From the NCBI GenBank assembly GCA_030598075.1, contig JAUVQP010000094.1, positions 1 to 6,493 of the forward strand: DNA of 6,493 nucleotides, read 5' to 3'. The stretch comes from Miltoncostaeaceae bacterium (GTDB lineage: Bacteria > Actinomycetota > Thermoleophilia > Miltoncostaeales > Miltoncostaeaceae). A program made the position numbers and the translations under genes. Numbering within the stretch: position 1 is the stretch's first letter; every line of letters starts with the position of its first letter. Positions 1 to 6,158 of the stretch are shown here, one piece after another. The notes beneath the pieces are model-generated. The model searched no databases. It was not told where the DNA came from and saw only the letters and a list, made by a program, of their open reading frames with translations.

Positions 1-2
1 CG

Positions 3-1559
3 GTGACTTCGCCGGCCACCGAGGACGCCCGTCGCTGGTGGGTGCTCGTCGCGATGACGGGGTCACTGTCGATGATCCTGTTGGACGCCACCGTGGTCAG
101 CGTCGCCCTCCCGTCGATCCAGCGCGATCTCGACCTGACCCAGGTGCAGCTCCAGTGGGTCATGAACGCCTACCTGCTGACGCTCGCCGCCCTCGTCGCC
201 GTCGCGGGTCGCCTGACCGACATGTTCAATCGGGTCCACCTGTTCACGCTCGGCGTGATCATCTTCGCCGGCGCCTCGGCCACCGCGGCCTTCGCCGTCG
301 ACGAGAAGATGATCCTCGTGTCTCGGGCGGTGCAGGGCGTGGGGGCGGCCCTCATGATCCCCCCGTCGCAAACCCTCGTGCTGAACGCCTTCCGGATGGA
401 GGAGCGGGGGAAGGCGATGGGCATCTACGCCGGCGTGTCGCTCGTCTTCCTCTCGCTCGGTCCGCTGATCGGAGGCCTCTTCACCGAGGTCTCGTGGCGA
501 CTGGTCTTCTGGATCAACCTCCCGTTGGCGATCGCCACGCTGGTCCTGACCCACGTTGCGCGGCCGGACGGGCGAATCGCCGCCCGGGGCGCCATGGACT
601 GGCCGGGTCTTGCGACGCTGGTCCCCGGGTTGGGGGCGCTGGTGGTGGGCCTGATGCAGGCATCGTCCTGGGGGTGGGGATCGGCGCGCACCATCGCCGT
701 GCTCGGCGCCGGCGTGCTCCTCGTCGCGGCGTTCATCCTCATCGAGCTTCGGGTCCGCGAGCCGCTGCTCGAGCTTCGCCTCTTCGCGCTGCGCAACTTC
801 GCCGCCGACGGCACGGTGCTCTTCTTCGTCCAGTTCGCCCTGATGGGGGCGTCGATCTTCGGCGCCATCTACGCGCAGGACCTTCTCGGGTTCTCCCCGA
901 TCCAGGCAGGGGCGTCGCTCCTGCCGTTGACCCTGCCGCTGCTGGTCGTGGCGCCGCTCTCCGGGCGAATGTACGACCGCGTTGGCCCGCGGCTGCTCGT
1001 CGCGGGCGGCTGCCTCGCCGCCGCCGCCGCCCTCGCCGCGCTCGGGCTGGTGCTCCACGAGTTCAACTACTGGCTGCTCCTGCCCGCCTACATCGCCCTC
1101 GGCGTCGGCATCGGGCTCGTCATGAGTCCGGCCAACACCGACGCGCTGAACGCGGCGCCGAACGCACTTCGAGGAGCGGCGTCCGGCGCCGTCATGACGA
1201 TGCGCCAGCTCGGCGGCACCTTCGGCATCGCGGTCCTCGGCTCGATCGTCTCCGCCGTGGCCGCGCAACGACTCGACACCGTTCTCGAGAAGGCGGGCGC
1301 GAGCGACGCCCAAGCCGGCGAGTTCGAGCGCCTGCTGTCCGAAGGCTCGGGATCGCAGGCCGAGATCCTCGCCGCGATCCCGCCGGAAGATCGCGAGTCG
1401 GTGCTGGCCGGCGTCAAGGACGCGATCGCCGACGGCATCGGGGCGGCGTACGTGGCGGCCGCGGCGCTGCTCCTTGTGGCGGGGGTGCTGGGCATCCTCG
1501 TGCTGCGGCGCGTCCTCTACAGCGAGGACGCCGGCGTGGGGCCGGGTCCGCTCGCGTGA
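3..1559 (+). CDS. MFS transporter, DHA2 (EmrB/QacA-like) drug:H+ antiporter
   Basis: Probably an inner-membrane proton-coupled exporter of drugs or other small toxic compounds; the substrate cannot be read from sequence. The 518-residue protein shows the classic DHA2 signatures: motif D1 in helix 1 (LDATVVSVALP, residues 27-37), motif A in the 2-3 loop (GRLTDMFNR, 69-77), motif B in helix 4 (SRAVQGVGAA, 107-116) and antiporter motif C in helix 5 (SLGPLIGG, 151-158). A second motif-A-like loop, GRMYDRVGPR, lies at 321-330. Hydrophobic segments fit 14 helices, and length is normal for the family. A hydrophilic loop at about 423-478 precedes the last helix. The GTG at position 3 gives a sensible short N-terminus, but no upstream sequence is visible, so the true start may lie outside the window; ATG at 54 would cut into helix 1. 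It looks unrelated in function to the downstream genes. Confidence 0.93.
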   Translation: MTSPATEDARRWWVLVAMTGSLSMILLDATVVSVALPSIQRDLDLTQVQLQWVMNAYLLTLAALVAVAGRLTDMFNRVHLFTLGVIIFAGASATAAFAVDEKMILVSRAVQGVGAALMIPPSQTLVLNAFRMEERGKAMGIYAGVSLVFLSLGPLIGGLFTEVSWRLVFWINLPLAIATLVLTHVARPDGRIAARGAMDWPGLATLVPGLGALVVGLMQASSWGWGSARTIAVLGAGVLLVAAFILIELRVREPLLELRLFALRNFAADGTVLFFVQFALMGASIFGAIYAQDLLGFSPIQAGASLLPLTLPLLVVAPLSGRMYDRVGPRLLVAGGCLAAAAALAALGLVLHEFNYWLLLPAYIALGVGIGLVMSPANTDALNAAPNALRGAASGAVMTMRQLGGTFGIAVLGSIVSAVAAQRLDTVLEKAGASDAQAGEFERLLSEGSGSQAEILAAIPPEDRESVLAGVKDAIADGIGAAYVAAAALLLVAGVLGILVLRRVLYSEDAGVGPGPLA

Positions 1560-1704
1560 CGACGCGCGACCGGGGGACGGCAGCCGGCGGGAGGGCGAGG
1601 CTCCGGGGCGCCGCCGTGCCCTCGTCCTGAACGATCTGCCCGCCGTGCGCGCCGTTCGTGCGGCGGACGTCCGGGAACCCGGCACGACGGGCGGTATGCC
1701 AGAC

Positions 1705-1710
1705 TGAACT
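1705..1710 (+). promoter_or_regulatory. Possible -10 element upstream of small membrane protein
   Basis: TGAACT sits in the context GACTGAACTCC, which resembles the sequences upstream of the SRP RNA (GACTATTCTCG) and lysC (GACTAAACTCC). No convincing -35 hexamer is visible at 16-18 bases upstream. If used, transcription would begin near 1717, which excludes a GTG start at 1713 and favours the ATG at 1734. The rest of the 1560-1733 gap holds no gene that I can support. The call is inference from motif similarity only. Confidence 0.22.
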
Positions 1711-1733
1711 CCGTGGGGCGGGCGAGACAGCGC

Positions 1734-2039
1734 ATGCGCGAGGGGCGGGCGGCCAAGCTGCGCGAGCCGCAGCGTACCGCGGCGGCCGCCGGTCCCGGGG
1801 CGCGCATGTCCCCCCGGGTGAGGCAGGTGCTTCTCGGCGCCATGCTCGGCGGCGTGTGGGGCCTGCTCGTCTGGCTCCTCTCGCTGGCGCTGGGCGACTC
1901 GGCCGTTCTGCTCCTGGCCGTCTACCTCGTCGTCGTCTGCTCTCTGATCGGCGCCACGGTGGCCGGGGTCATGGGGATTGCCAAGGACCGCAAGAGGGCC
2001 GGACGCACCTCCGTGCGCCTCCCGTGGCGGCGGGGCTGA
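1734..2039 (+). CDS. Small two-helix membrane protein of unknown function
   Basis: I do not recognise a family. From ATG 1734 the product is 101 residues: a basic, Ala/Arg-rich N-terminus of about 30 residues, two hydrophobic segments (approximately VLLGAMLGGVWGLLVWLLSL and VLLLAVYLVVVCSLIGATV) joined by a very short turn (GDSA), and a basic tail (KDRKRAGRTSVRLPWRRG). This predicts a helical hairpin in the membrane with both ends probably cytoplasmic by the positive-inside rule. Codon third positions are overwhelmingly G or C, which supports real coding. The start is uncertain: GTG 1713 gives 108 residues, ATG 1806 gives 77 residues and still keeps both helices; none has a strong ribosome-binding site. 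It ends 57 bases before the SRP RNA. A membrane protein beside an SRP gene is suggestive, but I see no evidence of a functional link. Confidence 0.68.
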   Translation: MREGRAAKLREPQRTAAAAGPGARMSPRVRQVLLGAMLGGVWGLLVWLLSLALGDSAVLLLAVYLVVVCSLIGATVAGVMGIAKDRKRAGRTSVRLPWRRG

Positions 2040-2061
2040 CTCCGTCGGCGGTCCATGGGCC

Positions 2062-2090
2062 TCGCGAAGCAGGCGGGCGTCGACTATTCT
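2062..2090 (+). promoter_or_regulatory. Predicted promoter of the SRP RNA
   Basis: A -10-like TATTCT lies at 2085-2090, seven bases before 2097, the base at which the terminal helix of the SRP RNA begins. That spacing is ideal for initiation at the mature 5' end. A weak -35 candidate, TCGCGA (2062-2067), is 17 bases upstream and matches TTGACA at only three of six positions. The position relative to the RNA end is the main support. Confidence 0.45.
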
Positions 2091-2096
2091 CGAGGC

Positions 2097-2371
2097 GTGA
2101 CCGTGCTAGGCGGGGAGCTAGCGGTGCCCTACACCCGCAATCCGCTACAGCGGGGCACAAATCCCGTCCGAGGGTCCGGAGGGAGGGGCAGAAACTCGGG
2201 AAGAGCGGCGTTGATGGCGAGGCCCCATTCGGTGGGCGACCGTGAATCAGGTCAGGTCCGGAAGGAAGCAGCCTTAAGCGGCACCGTCCACGCGCAATGG
2301 GAACGCCTCGTCGGAGCCGGCGTCCCGAGATTCGCCCTCCAACCGCGTCTCGACGGTGGGTGCACGGTCAC
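2097..2371 (+). ncRNA. ffs: Signal recognition particle RNA, large bacterial type (Alu + S domains)
   Basis: RNA scaffold of the SRP, which with Ffh directs ribosomes making membrane proteins to FtsY at the membrane. The ends form a perfect ten-pair helix: GTGACCGTGC (2097-2106) with GCACGGTCAC (2362-2371). The Alu-domain half carries blocks nearly identical to the B. subtilis scr RNA as I remember it: GAGCTAGCGGTGCCC, then CCGCAATCCGCTA, with stem GTGCCC (2124-2129) pairing GGGCAC (2153-2158). The S-domain apex has the universal Ffh-binding sequence GTCCGGAAGGAAGCAGC, with the GGAA tetraloop at 2260-2263 and the AGCAG internal-loop strand at 2267-2271. The length of 275 nt is close to the ~270 nt Bacillus RNA and far above the ~100 nt 4.5S type. 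No terminator-like hairpin with a T tract separates it from dnaX, 18 bases downstream, so it may be cleaved from a joint transcript. Confidence 0.96.
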
Positions 2372-2389
2372 ACAACTGCCACGAGCGAC

Positions 2390-4057
2390 GTGAGCGAGCC
2401 CGGCAGCAGCCTCTACAATCGCCATCGGCCGCTGACCTTCGCGGAGCTGGTGGGCCAGGCGCACGTCGAGCGCGCGCTGGGCAACGCGCTGCGCGCGTCG
2501 CGGCCCGCCCAGGGCTATCTGTTCTCGGGCTCGCGGGGCACGGGCAAGACGAGCACCGCGCGCATCCTCGCGCGGTGCCTCAACTGCCAGGCCTCCGACG
2601 GACCCACCCCCGAGCCGTGCGGCGAATGCGACTCGTGTCTGCGCACCGGGCATGACGACTGGCTCGACGTGGTGGAGGTCGACGCGGCGTCGAGCGCCCG
2701 CCGCATCGATGAGATCCGCGAGTGGATCGAGACGGTCCGCTACGCGCCGGTCGCGTGCCGCTACCGCGTCACGATCATGGACGAGGCACACCAGATCCAA
2801 GATGCGGCTTCCAGCGCGCTTCTCAAGACGCTGGAGGAACCACCCTCCCACCTCGTGGTCATCCTCTGCACGACCCAGCCGTGGGCGATCCTTCCCACGA
2901 TCCGTTCGCGCCTCCAGCACTTCGTGCTGCGCCGGCCCGAGGTGCCGGAGCTCATCACGGTTCTCGAGCGCGTCGCCCGCGCGGAGGGCGTGGACGTCTC
3001 CACCGATGCGCTCGATGCTCTCGCGCGAGCGGCGGAGGGGTCGTTCCGCGACGCGCTGGGTCTGCTCGATCAGCTCTCGACCTACACCGGCGGCCGCGTC
3101 ACCGCTCCCGATGTCCTCGACCTCATCGGGGCGGCCGACCGGGCCACGCTCTTCGAGCTGGTCCAGCTGGTCGCGGGAGGCGATCCGGCCGGGGCGTTCG
3201 AGCTCCTGGTGTCCACCCTCGACGGTGGCGTGGACGCCGACCAACTCACGCGCTCGCTCGTGGCCCATCTGCGGTATCTCTGCCTGTTGCAGCAGGGCGC
3301 CCGGGCCCGCGACGAGTGGGGCTTCGCCGAGGCGGAGATCGCCCAGCTGACCGCCCAGGCCAATCAGCTTCCCCCCGCCCGCGTCGTGCGCGGCCTCGAC
3401 CTGCTCGCCGATGCCGGGGTCCGTGTGCAGCGCGGCGCCGCCGACCCGCGGCTCCAGCTCGAGCTGGTCGTCGCCAAGCTCGCCCAGCCGGAGCTCGACC
3501 CGGACATCGCCGCGCTGATGGCCCGCGTGCAGGCGCTCGAGTCCGGGGTGGCCCCCGGAAAGACCGCGGCGGCCAGCCACCCGCCGCCGCCGATCGCGCC
3601 CTCTTCGTCCCCGCCTGTCGTACCGGCGGCCGGGACGTCGTCGGACGCCCAGCCATCGCCGCTCGATCCCGGGCAGGCGCCGGAGACCGCCCCCCCGGCT
3701 CCCGAGGACTTGGTCGTGGACAAGGACCACCTGACGCGCCAGTGGCCGCGCGTCATCGAGAGCCTCGCCTCCTCGCCGCACCTCGCGACCTTTCTGTCCG
3801 GAACGGCGGTCAGCGAGTTCCGCGATGACAGCGTGACCGTCAGCGTTCCCGGCGGGGTCGCCGCGGACATGCTCGCCAGCCCGGAGCACCGCGGTGCCGT
3901 CGAGGACGCTCTCGAGCGCGTCGCCGGCCGCAGGCTCGCGCTGACGTTCGAGCACGTCGCTCCCGCGACGGCGAACGAGGCCTCACGCTCGGACGATGCC
4001 GACGTCATCGAGGAGTTCAAGACCATGTTCAACGCCGTTGAGGAAACCGACGGCTGA
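2390..4057 (+). CDS. dnaX: DNA polymerase III subunit gamma/tau (clamp-loader ATPase)
   Basis: ATPase of the clamp loader, which opens and places the beta sliding clamp and organises the replisome. From GTG 2390 the protein has 555 residues. The AAA+ domain shows Walker A (GSRGTGKTS, 47-55), a zinc module (Cys66, Cys77, Cys80, Cys83), Walker B (IMDEAH, 129-134), sensor 1 near CTTQP (160-164), the arginine finger in LPTIRSR (168-174, Arg174) and sensor 2 (GSFRDALGLLDQ, 217-228). A helical collar follows to about 385, then a Pro/Ser/Ala linker (about 396-440) and a C-terminal tau-like domain from about 450 (QWPRVIESL onward). The Cys of the classical SRC motif is Leu here. The frame stays open upstream to ATG 2297, but that start lies inside the SRP RNA, and GTG 2390 begins the conserved SLYNRHRPLTF region after a short tail. 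The ribosome-binding site is weak. First gene of the dnaX-ybaB-recR operon. Confidence 0.96.
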   Translation: MSEPGSSLYNRHRPLTFAELVGQAHVERALGNALRASRPAQGYLFSGSRGTGKTSTARILARCLNCQASDGPTPEPCGECDSCLRTGHDDWLDVVEVDAASSARRIDEIREWIETVRYAPVACRYRVTIMDEAHQIQDAASSALLKTLEEPPSHLVVILCTTQPWAILPTIRSRLQHFVLRRPEVPELITVLERVARAEGVDVSTDALDALARAAEGSFRDALGLLDQLSTYTGGRVTAPDVLDLIGAADRATLFELVQLVAGGDPAGAFELLVSTLDGGVDADQLTRSLVAHLRYLCLLQQGARARDEWGFAEAEIAQLTAQANQLPPARVVRGLDLLADAGVRVQRGAADPRLQLELVVAKLAQPELDPDIAALMARVQALESGVAPGKTAAASHPPPPIAPSSSPPVVPAAGTSSDAQPSPLDPGQAPETAPPAPEDLVVDKDHLTRQWPRVIESLASSPHLATFLSGTAVSEFRDDSVTVSVPGGVAADMLASPEHRGAVEDALERVAGRRLALTFEHVAPATANEASRSDDADVIEEFKTMFNAVEETDG

Positions 4058-4060
4058 CCA

Positions 4061-4066
4061 GGGAGG
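4061..4066 (+). promoter_or_regulatory. Ribosome-binding site of ybaB
   Basis: GGGAGG is followed by five bases and then GTG 4072. It lies wholly in the 14-base gap after the dnaX stop. It selects GTG 4072 over the in-frame ATG at 4087, which has no usable site at proper distance. Confidence 0.7.
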
Positions 4067-4071
4067 CCGGT

Positions 4072-4404
4072 GTGGCCCAGGGTGGGATGAACCCCCAGAA
4101 GATGATGAAGCAGATGCAGAAGATGCAGGCCGACATGGCCCAGGCCCAGGAGGAGCTCGCCCAGCAGACGGTCACGGCCGGAGCGGGCGGGGGGGCCGTC
4201 AAGGCGACGGTCAGCGGTGGGCTGGAGGTGATGTCCGTCGAGATCGATCCACAGATCCTCGACCCGGAGGACGTCGAGCTGGTTCAGGACACCATCGTGG
4301 CCGCGGTCAACGAGGCTATGCGTCAGGCGCAGCACATGGCCCAGGCCCGACTCGACGCGGTGGCGGGCGGCCTCGGGAACCTCGGCATCCCGGGGGTCAT
4401 GTGA
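4072..4404 (+). CDS. ybaB: YbaB/EbfC family nucleoid-associated DNA-binding protein
   Basis: Small dimeric DNA-binding protein, thought from work on E. coli YbaB and Borrelia EbfC to bind DNA as a tweezer-shaped dimer and to affect nucleoid structure or expression. The 110-residue product is of usual family length. It has a Met/Gln/Lys-rich N-terminal helix (MNPQKMMKQMQKMQADMAQ, residues 6-24), then the family core GAVKATVSGGLEVMSVEIDP (41-60), an acidic turn ILDPEDVELVQD, and a long helix (TIVAAVNEAMRQAQHMAQ). The tail is Gly-rich and ends GNLGIPGVM, as in many homologues. It sits between dnaX and recR, its conserved position in many bacteria, 14 bases after dnaX and 25 bases before recR, so the three are probably cotranscribed. 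The exact role in recombination or replication is not established. Confidence 0.95.
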   Translation: MAQGGMNPQKMMKQMQKMQADMAQAQEELAQQTVTAGAGGGAVKATVSGGLEVMSVEIDPQILDPEDVELVQDTIVAAVNEAMRQAQHMAQARLDAVAGGLGNLGIPGVM

Positions 4405-4429
4405 TCCGCCGCACCGTCCCTCAAGACCG

Positions 4430-5020
4430 GTGCTGACACCGTCCATCGAGAGGCTCGTGGGCGAGCTTGCGCGTTTGCCCGGCATCGGGCCGCGCAGTGC
4501 TCAGAGGCTGGCCTTCCACCTGATGAAGGACCCCTCCACCCGCGTGCCGGCGTTGGCCGAGGCGTTGACGGCCGTGGCCGAGCGGGTGGCGCTGTGCTCC
4601 GTCTGCTTCGCCTTCGCCGAGGACGGCACATGCCCCATCTGTAGCGATCCGCGTCGCGATCCGACGCTGATGTGCGCGGTGGAGGAGCCGTCCGCGATTC
4701 CCGCGATCGATCGCACCCACGAGTTCCGCGGCCGCTTTCATGTTCTGGGTGGCGCCCTGTCGCCGCTCGACGGCATCGACCCCGACGACTTGACGATCGA
4801 CCAGCTCGATCGCCGCATCGAGCAGGACGGGGTGCGGGAGTTGGTCATCGCGACGAACCCGACCATGCAGGGCGAGGCCACCGCCCTGTATCTGGCCGAT
4901 CTGATGCGCGATCGGGTACGGGTGACGCGCCTCGCGAGCGGGCTTCCCGTAGGCGCGGATGTCGAGCACGCCGACGAGCTCACTCTGGGCCGGGCCCTCC
5001 TCGGGCGCCAGGAGCTCTAG
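4430..5020 (+). CDS. recR: Recombination mediator protein RecR
   Basis: RecR works with RecO, and with RecF, to load RecA on SSB-coated single-stranded DNA at gaps during recombinational repair. The 196-residue product is the normal length. It has the N-terminal helix-hairpin-helix (LPGIGPRSAQRLAFHL, 16-31), a four-cysteine zinc finger (Cys56, Cys59, Cys68, Cys71 in CSVC...CPIC), and a Toprim domain from about residue 80, with the acidic segment MCAVEEPSAI, then LGGALSPLDGI (106-116) and ATNPTMQGEATALYL (141-155). The end, LASGLPVGADVEHADELTLG, is the family's C-terminal signature. GTG 4430 gives the common N-terminus LTPSIERLV. No good ribosome-binding site is visible in the 25 bases after ybaB, so translation may depend on coupling to it. 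It is the last gene of the operon and is followed by tandem hairpins. Confidence 0.97.
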   Translation: MLTPSIERLVGELARLPGIGPRSAQRLAFHLMKDPSTRVPALAEALTAVAERVALCSVCFAFAEDGTCPICSDPRRDPTLMCAVEEPSAIPAIDRTHEFRGRFHVLGGALSPLDGIDPDDLTIDQLDRRIEQDGVRELVIATNPTMQGEATALYLADLMRDRVRVTRLASGLPVGADVEHADELTLGRALLGRQEL

Positions 5021-5035
5021 ACGCCGCTTCAAGAC

Positions 5036-5066
5036 GACGGTCCGCGACCGTCCGCCCGCTGCGGGC
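5036..5066 (+). terminator. Tandem hairpins after recR, candidate terminator
   Basis: Two perfect inverted repeats lie 15 bases past the recR stop. The first is GACGGTC-CGC-GACCGTC (5036-5052, seven pairs). The second is GCCCG-CTG-CGGGC (5054-5066, five pairs). Neither is followed by a T tract, so they are not canonical intrinsic terminators, although stem-only terminators have been proposed for high-GC Gram-positives. Location between convergent genes fits termination of the dnaX-ybaB-recR transcript. A further small stem at 5121-5134 (GGCGG/CCGCC) could serve the minus-strand gene. Confidence 0.45.
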
Positions 5067-5154
5067 CGTCGCGATCCGTCGCCGCGGCCTTCCGTTGCGC
5101 CGCCGCGGGGGTTTTCCCAGGGCGGAGGCCCGCCGACGTTCGTCGACGAGAGCC

Positions 5155-6090
5155 CTACGAGCGGTCGAGGCTCCGCAGCCGGCGCCGCGCCAGCTCGACG
5201 GCCTGCCGGGCCTCCTCCAGGGCGCGGTGCTCGGTCGCTTCCTCGGCCCGGGCCCGCCCGGCGCGTTCCTCGGCCCGGGCCGCCTCGGCGTCGGCGGCGG
5301 ACTCCTCCGCCAAAGCGCGCCGATGGGCGGCCTCGGCATCGGCCCGGGCCCGCCCGGCCTCCGCCAGCGCTCGAAGGGCCGCGGCGTGGCCGCGCTCCAG
5401 ATGCTCCCGCTCGGCCTGAATCGCTTGAAGCCGCTCCAGCGCTGCATCGCGCAGGCGCTCGGCATCGGCGTGCGCGTCCTCGGCGCTCCGCCGACTCCGG
5501 GCTCGTTCCTCGGCGGTCCTCCGTCCCGCCTGCTCGACGGTCTCCTTCGCGCCGTGTTCCTGCCGTGTGATCCGGTCGGCCTGAGGTGCCGCGGCGAACC
5601 CGATGCTCGCCGCGGGCACCTCGACGACGAGGCGACCCTCGGCCAGCGCATCGCGGCTCCGCTCGCCGAGCGACGCTCCCACAAGCGTCTCGCGCAGACG
5701 CGCCAGCATGGTCGCCGTGGCCGGTCGTCCCGACGCGCGAAGCGCCGCGCGGCCCGCCTCCACCCCGCGGAGCACCGCCTGGCGGTGGTCCTCCGCTGGT
5801 CGCGTGAGCTCCACTCCTTCCTCGCCCGCCAGCATGCGGCTCTGAGCGTGGCGGAGCGCTTCGCCAGACTCGAGGAGGTCGCGGATGACGTCGGGAGCCC
5901 GATCCGCGATCTGATTCACGGCCCAGAGCGCCGGGCTGGGGCGGCGGAGCAGAGCGAGCTCCGAGGCGGCCTCCGGCTGGTCGTCCTCGCGCAGCCGGCG
6001 GACGAGAGCATCGCGCCGCCGAGTGAACTCGTCGGGCGAGACGTGCATGAGCTCGCTCACCTGCTCGGCGATTGACTCGCTATGCCCCAT
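5155..6090 (-). CDS. Uncharacterised coiled-coil protein
   Basis: Function unknown. From ATG 6090 the product has 311 residues, with no signal peptide or membrane segment, so probably cytoplasmic. Residues 15-80 form a compact helical region, MHVSPDEFTRRRDALVRRLR then ELALLRRPSPALWAVNQIA. I recall a similar LRRP...AWxxN pattern in hypothetical actinobacterial proteins, but cannot check it. Residues 80-170 are mixed, with a short hydrophobic stretch LVVEVPAASIGFAA (154-167). From about 180 to the end the sequence is almost wholly Ala/Glu/Arg with heptad-like spacing, a long coiled coil. The start is uncertain: ATG 6048 (297 residues) has a good site, AGGTGAG seven bases upstream, whereas ATG 6090 has none but follows a TAGCGT -10-like box closely and could be leaderless. 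The frame also opens at 6150, which would run through the lysC promoter region. It converges on recR and diverges from lysC. Confidence 0.82.
   Translation of the reverse strand: MGHSESIAEQVSELMHVSPDEFTRRRDALVRRLREDDQPEAASELALLRRPSPALWAVNQIADRAPDVIRDLLESGEALRHAQSRMLAGEEGVELTRPAEDHRQAVLRGVEAGRAALRASGRPATATMLARLRETLVGASLGERSRDALAEGRLVVEVPAASIGFAAAPQADRITRQEHGAKETVEQAGRRTAEERARSRRSAEDAHADAERLRDAALERLQAIQAEREHLERGHAAALRALAEAGRARADAEAAHRRALAEESAADAEAARAEERAGRARAEEATEHRALEEARQAVELARRRLRSLDRS
5244..5358. repeat. 19-bp direct repeat inside the coiled-coil gene
   Basis: CGGCCCGGGCCCGCCCGGC occurs identically at 5244-5262 and 5340-5358, exactly 96 bases apart, keeping the reading frame. On the minus strand both encode AGRARA, followed by similar text (DAEAAHRRALAEE and EEATEHRALEEA). 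It may mark a 32-residue internal duplication, or may simply reflect low-complexity Ala/Arg/Glu coding in a GC-rich genome. Confidence 0.6.
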
Positions 6091-6131
6091 CGGCGTGAAC
6101 GCTATCCGGCTTTCGCCCTCGCGAGGTCGAC

Positions 6132-6137
6132 TAAACT
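6132..6137 (+). promoter_or_regulatory. Possible -10 element of lysC
   Basis: TAAACT in the context GACTAAACTCC lies 21 bases before the lysC ATG and would start transcription near 6144, leaving a 5' leader of about 15 bases that contains the ribosome-binding site. No good -35 hexamer is visible. It resembles the boxes before the SRP RNA and the small membrane protein gene. The short leader leaves no room for a lysine riboswitch. Confidence 0.35.
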
Positions 6138-6158
6138 CCCGCGCTGGCACGGAGAGGA

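Noticed and set aside
1650..1682. Hairpin-like repeats (CGCCG/CGGCG at 1650-1665; CCGGGAACCCGG at 1671-1682) as a terminator after the transporter gene
   Set aside because: The first stem has only five pairs and no T tract, and the second has a two-base loop, too tight to fold as a hairpin. Both are within chance expectation for this composition.
63..1685. Long minus-strand open frame opposite the transporter gene
   Set aside because: Its product is a low-complexity mix of Arg, Gly, Glu, Asp and His with no recognisable motif, and the plus strand carries a full MFS protein with all its signatures. Long antisense frames are expected in high-GC coding DNA.
3690..3696. Run of seven C in the dnaX linker as a programmed frameshift site for a short gamma form
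   Set aside because: E. coli and Thermus use A-rich slippery runs, sometimes with a stem or an upstream Shine-Dalgarno-like element. No A run is present, and a C run in a Pro-rich linker is expected by base composition.
2252..3955. 567-residue minus-strand open frame opposite dnaX
   Set aside because: It spans the SRP RNA half and dnaX, both strongly supported on the plus strand. The product is Arg/Gly/Asp-rich without domain motifs, a codon-structure shadow.
4672..6075. 467-residue plus-strand open frame overlapping recR and the coiled-coil gene
   Set aside because: It crosses the end of recR in another frame and then lies antisense to the coiled-coil gene, and crosses the hairpin region. 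The product is Arg/Pro/Gly-rich and motif-free. The minus-strand reading gives a coherent heptad-like protein and is preferred.
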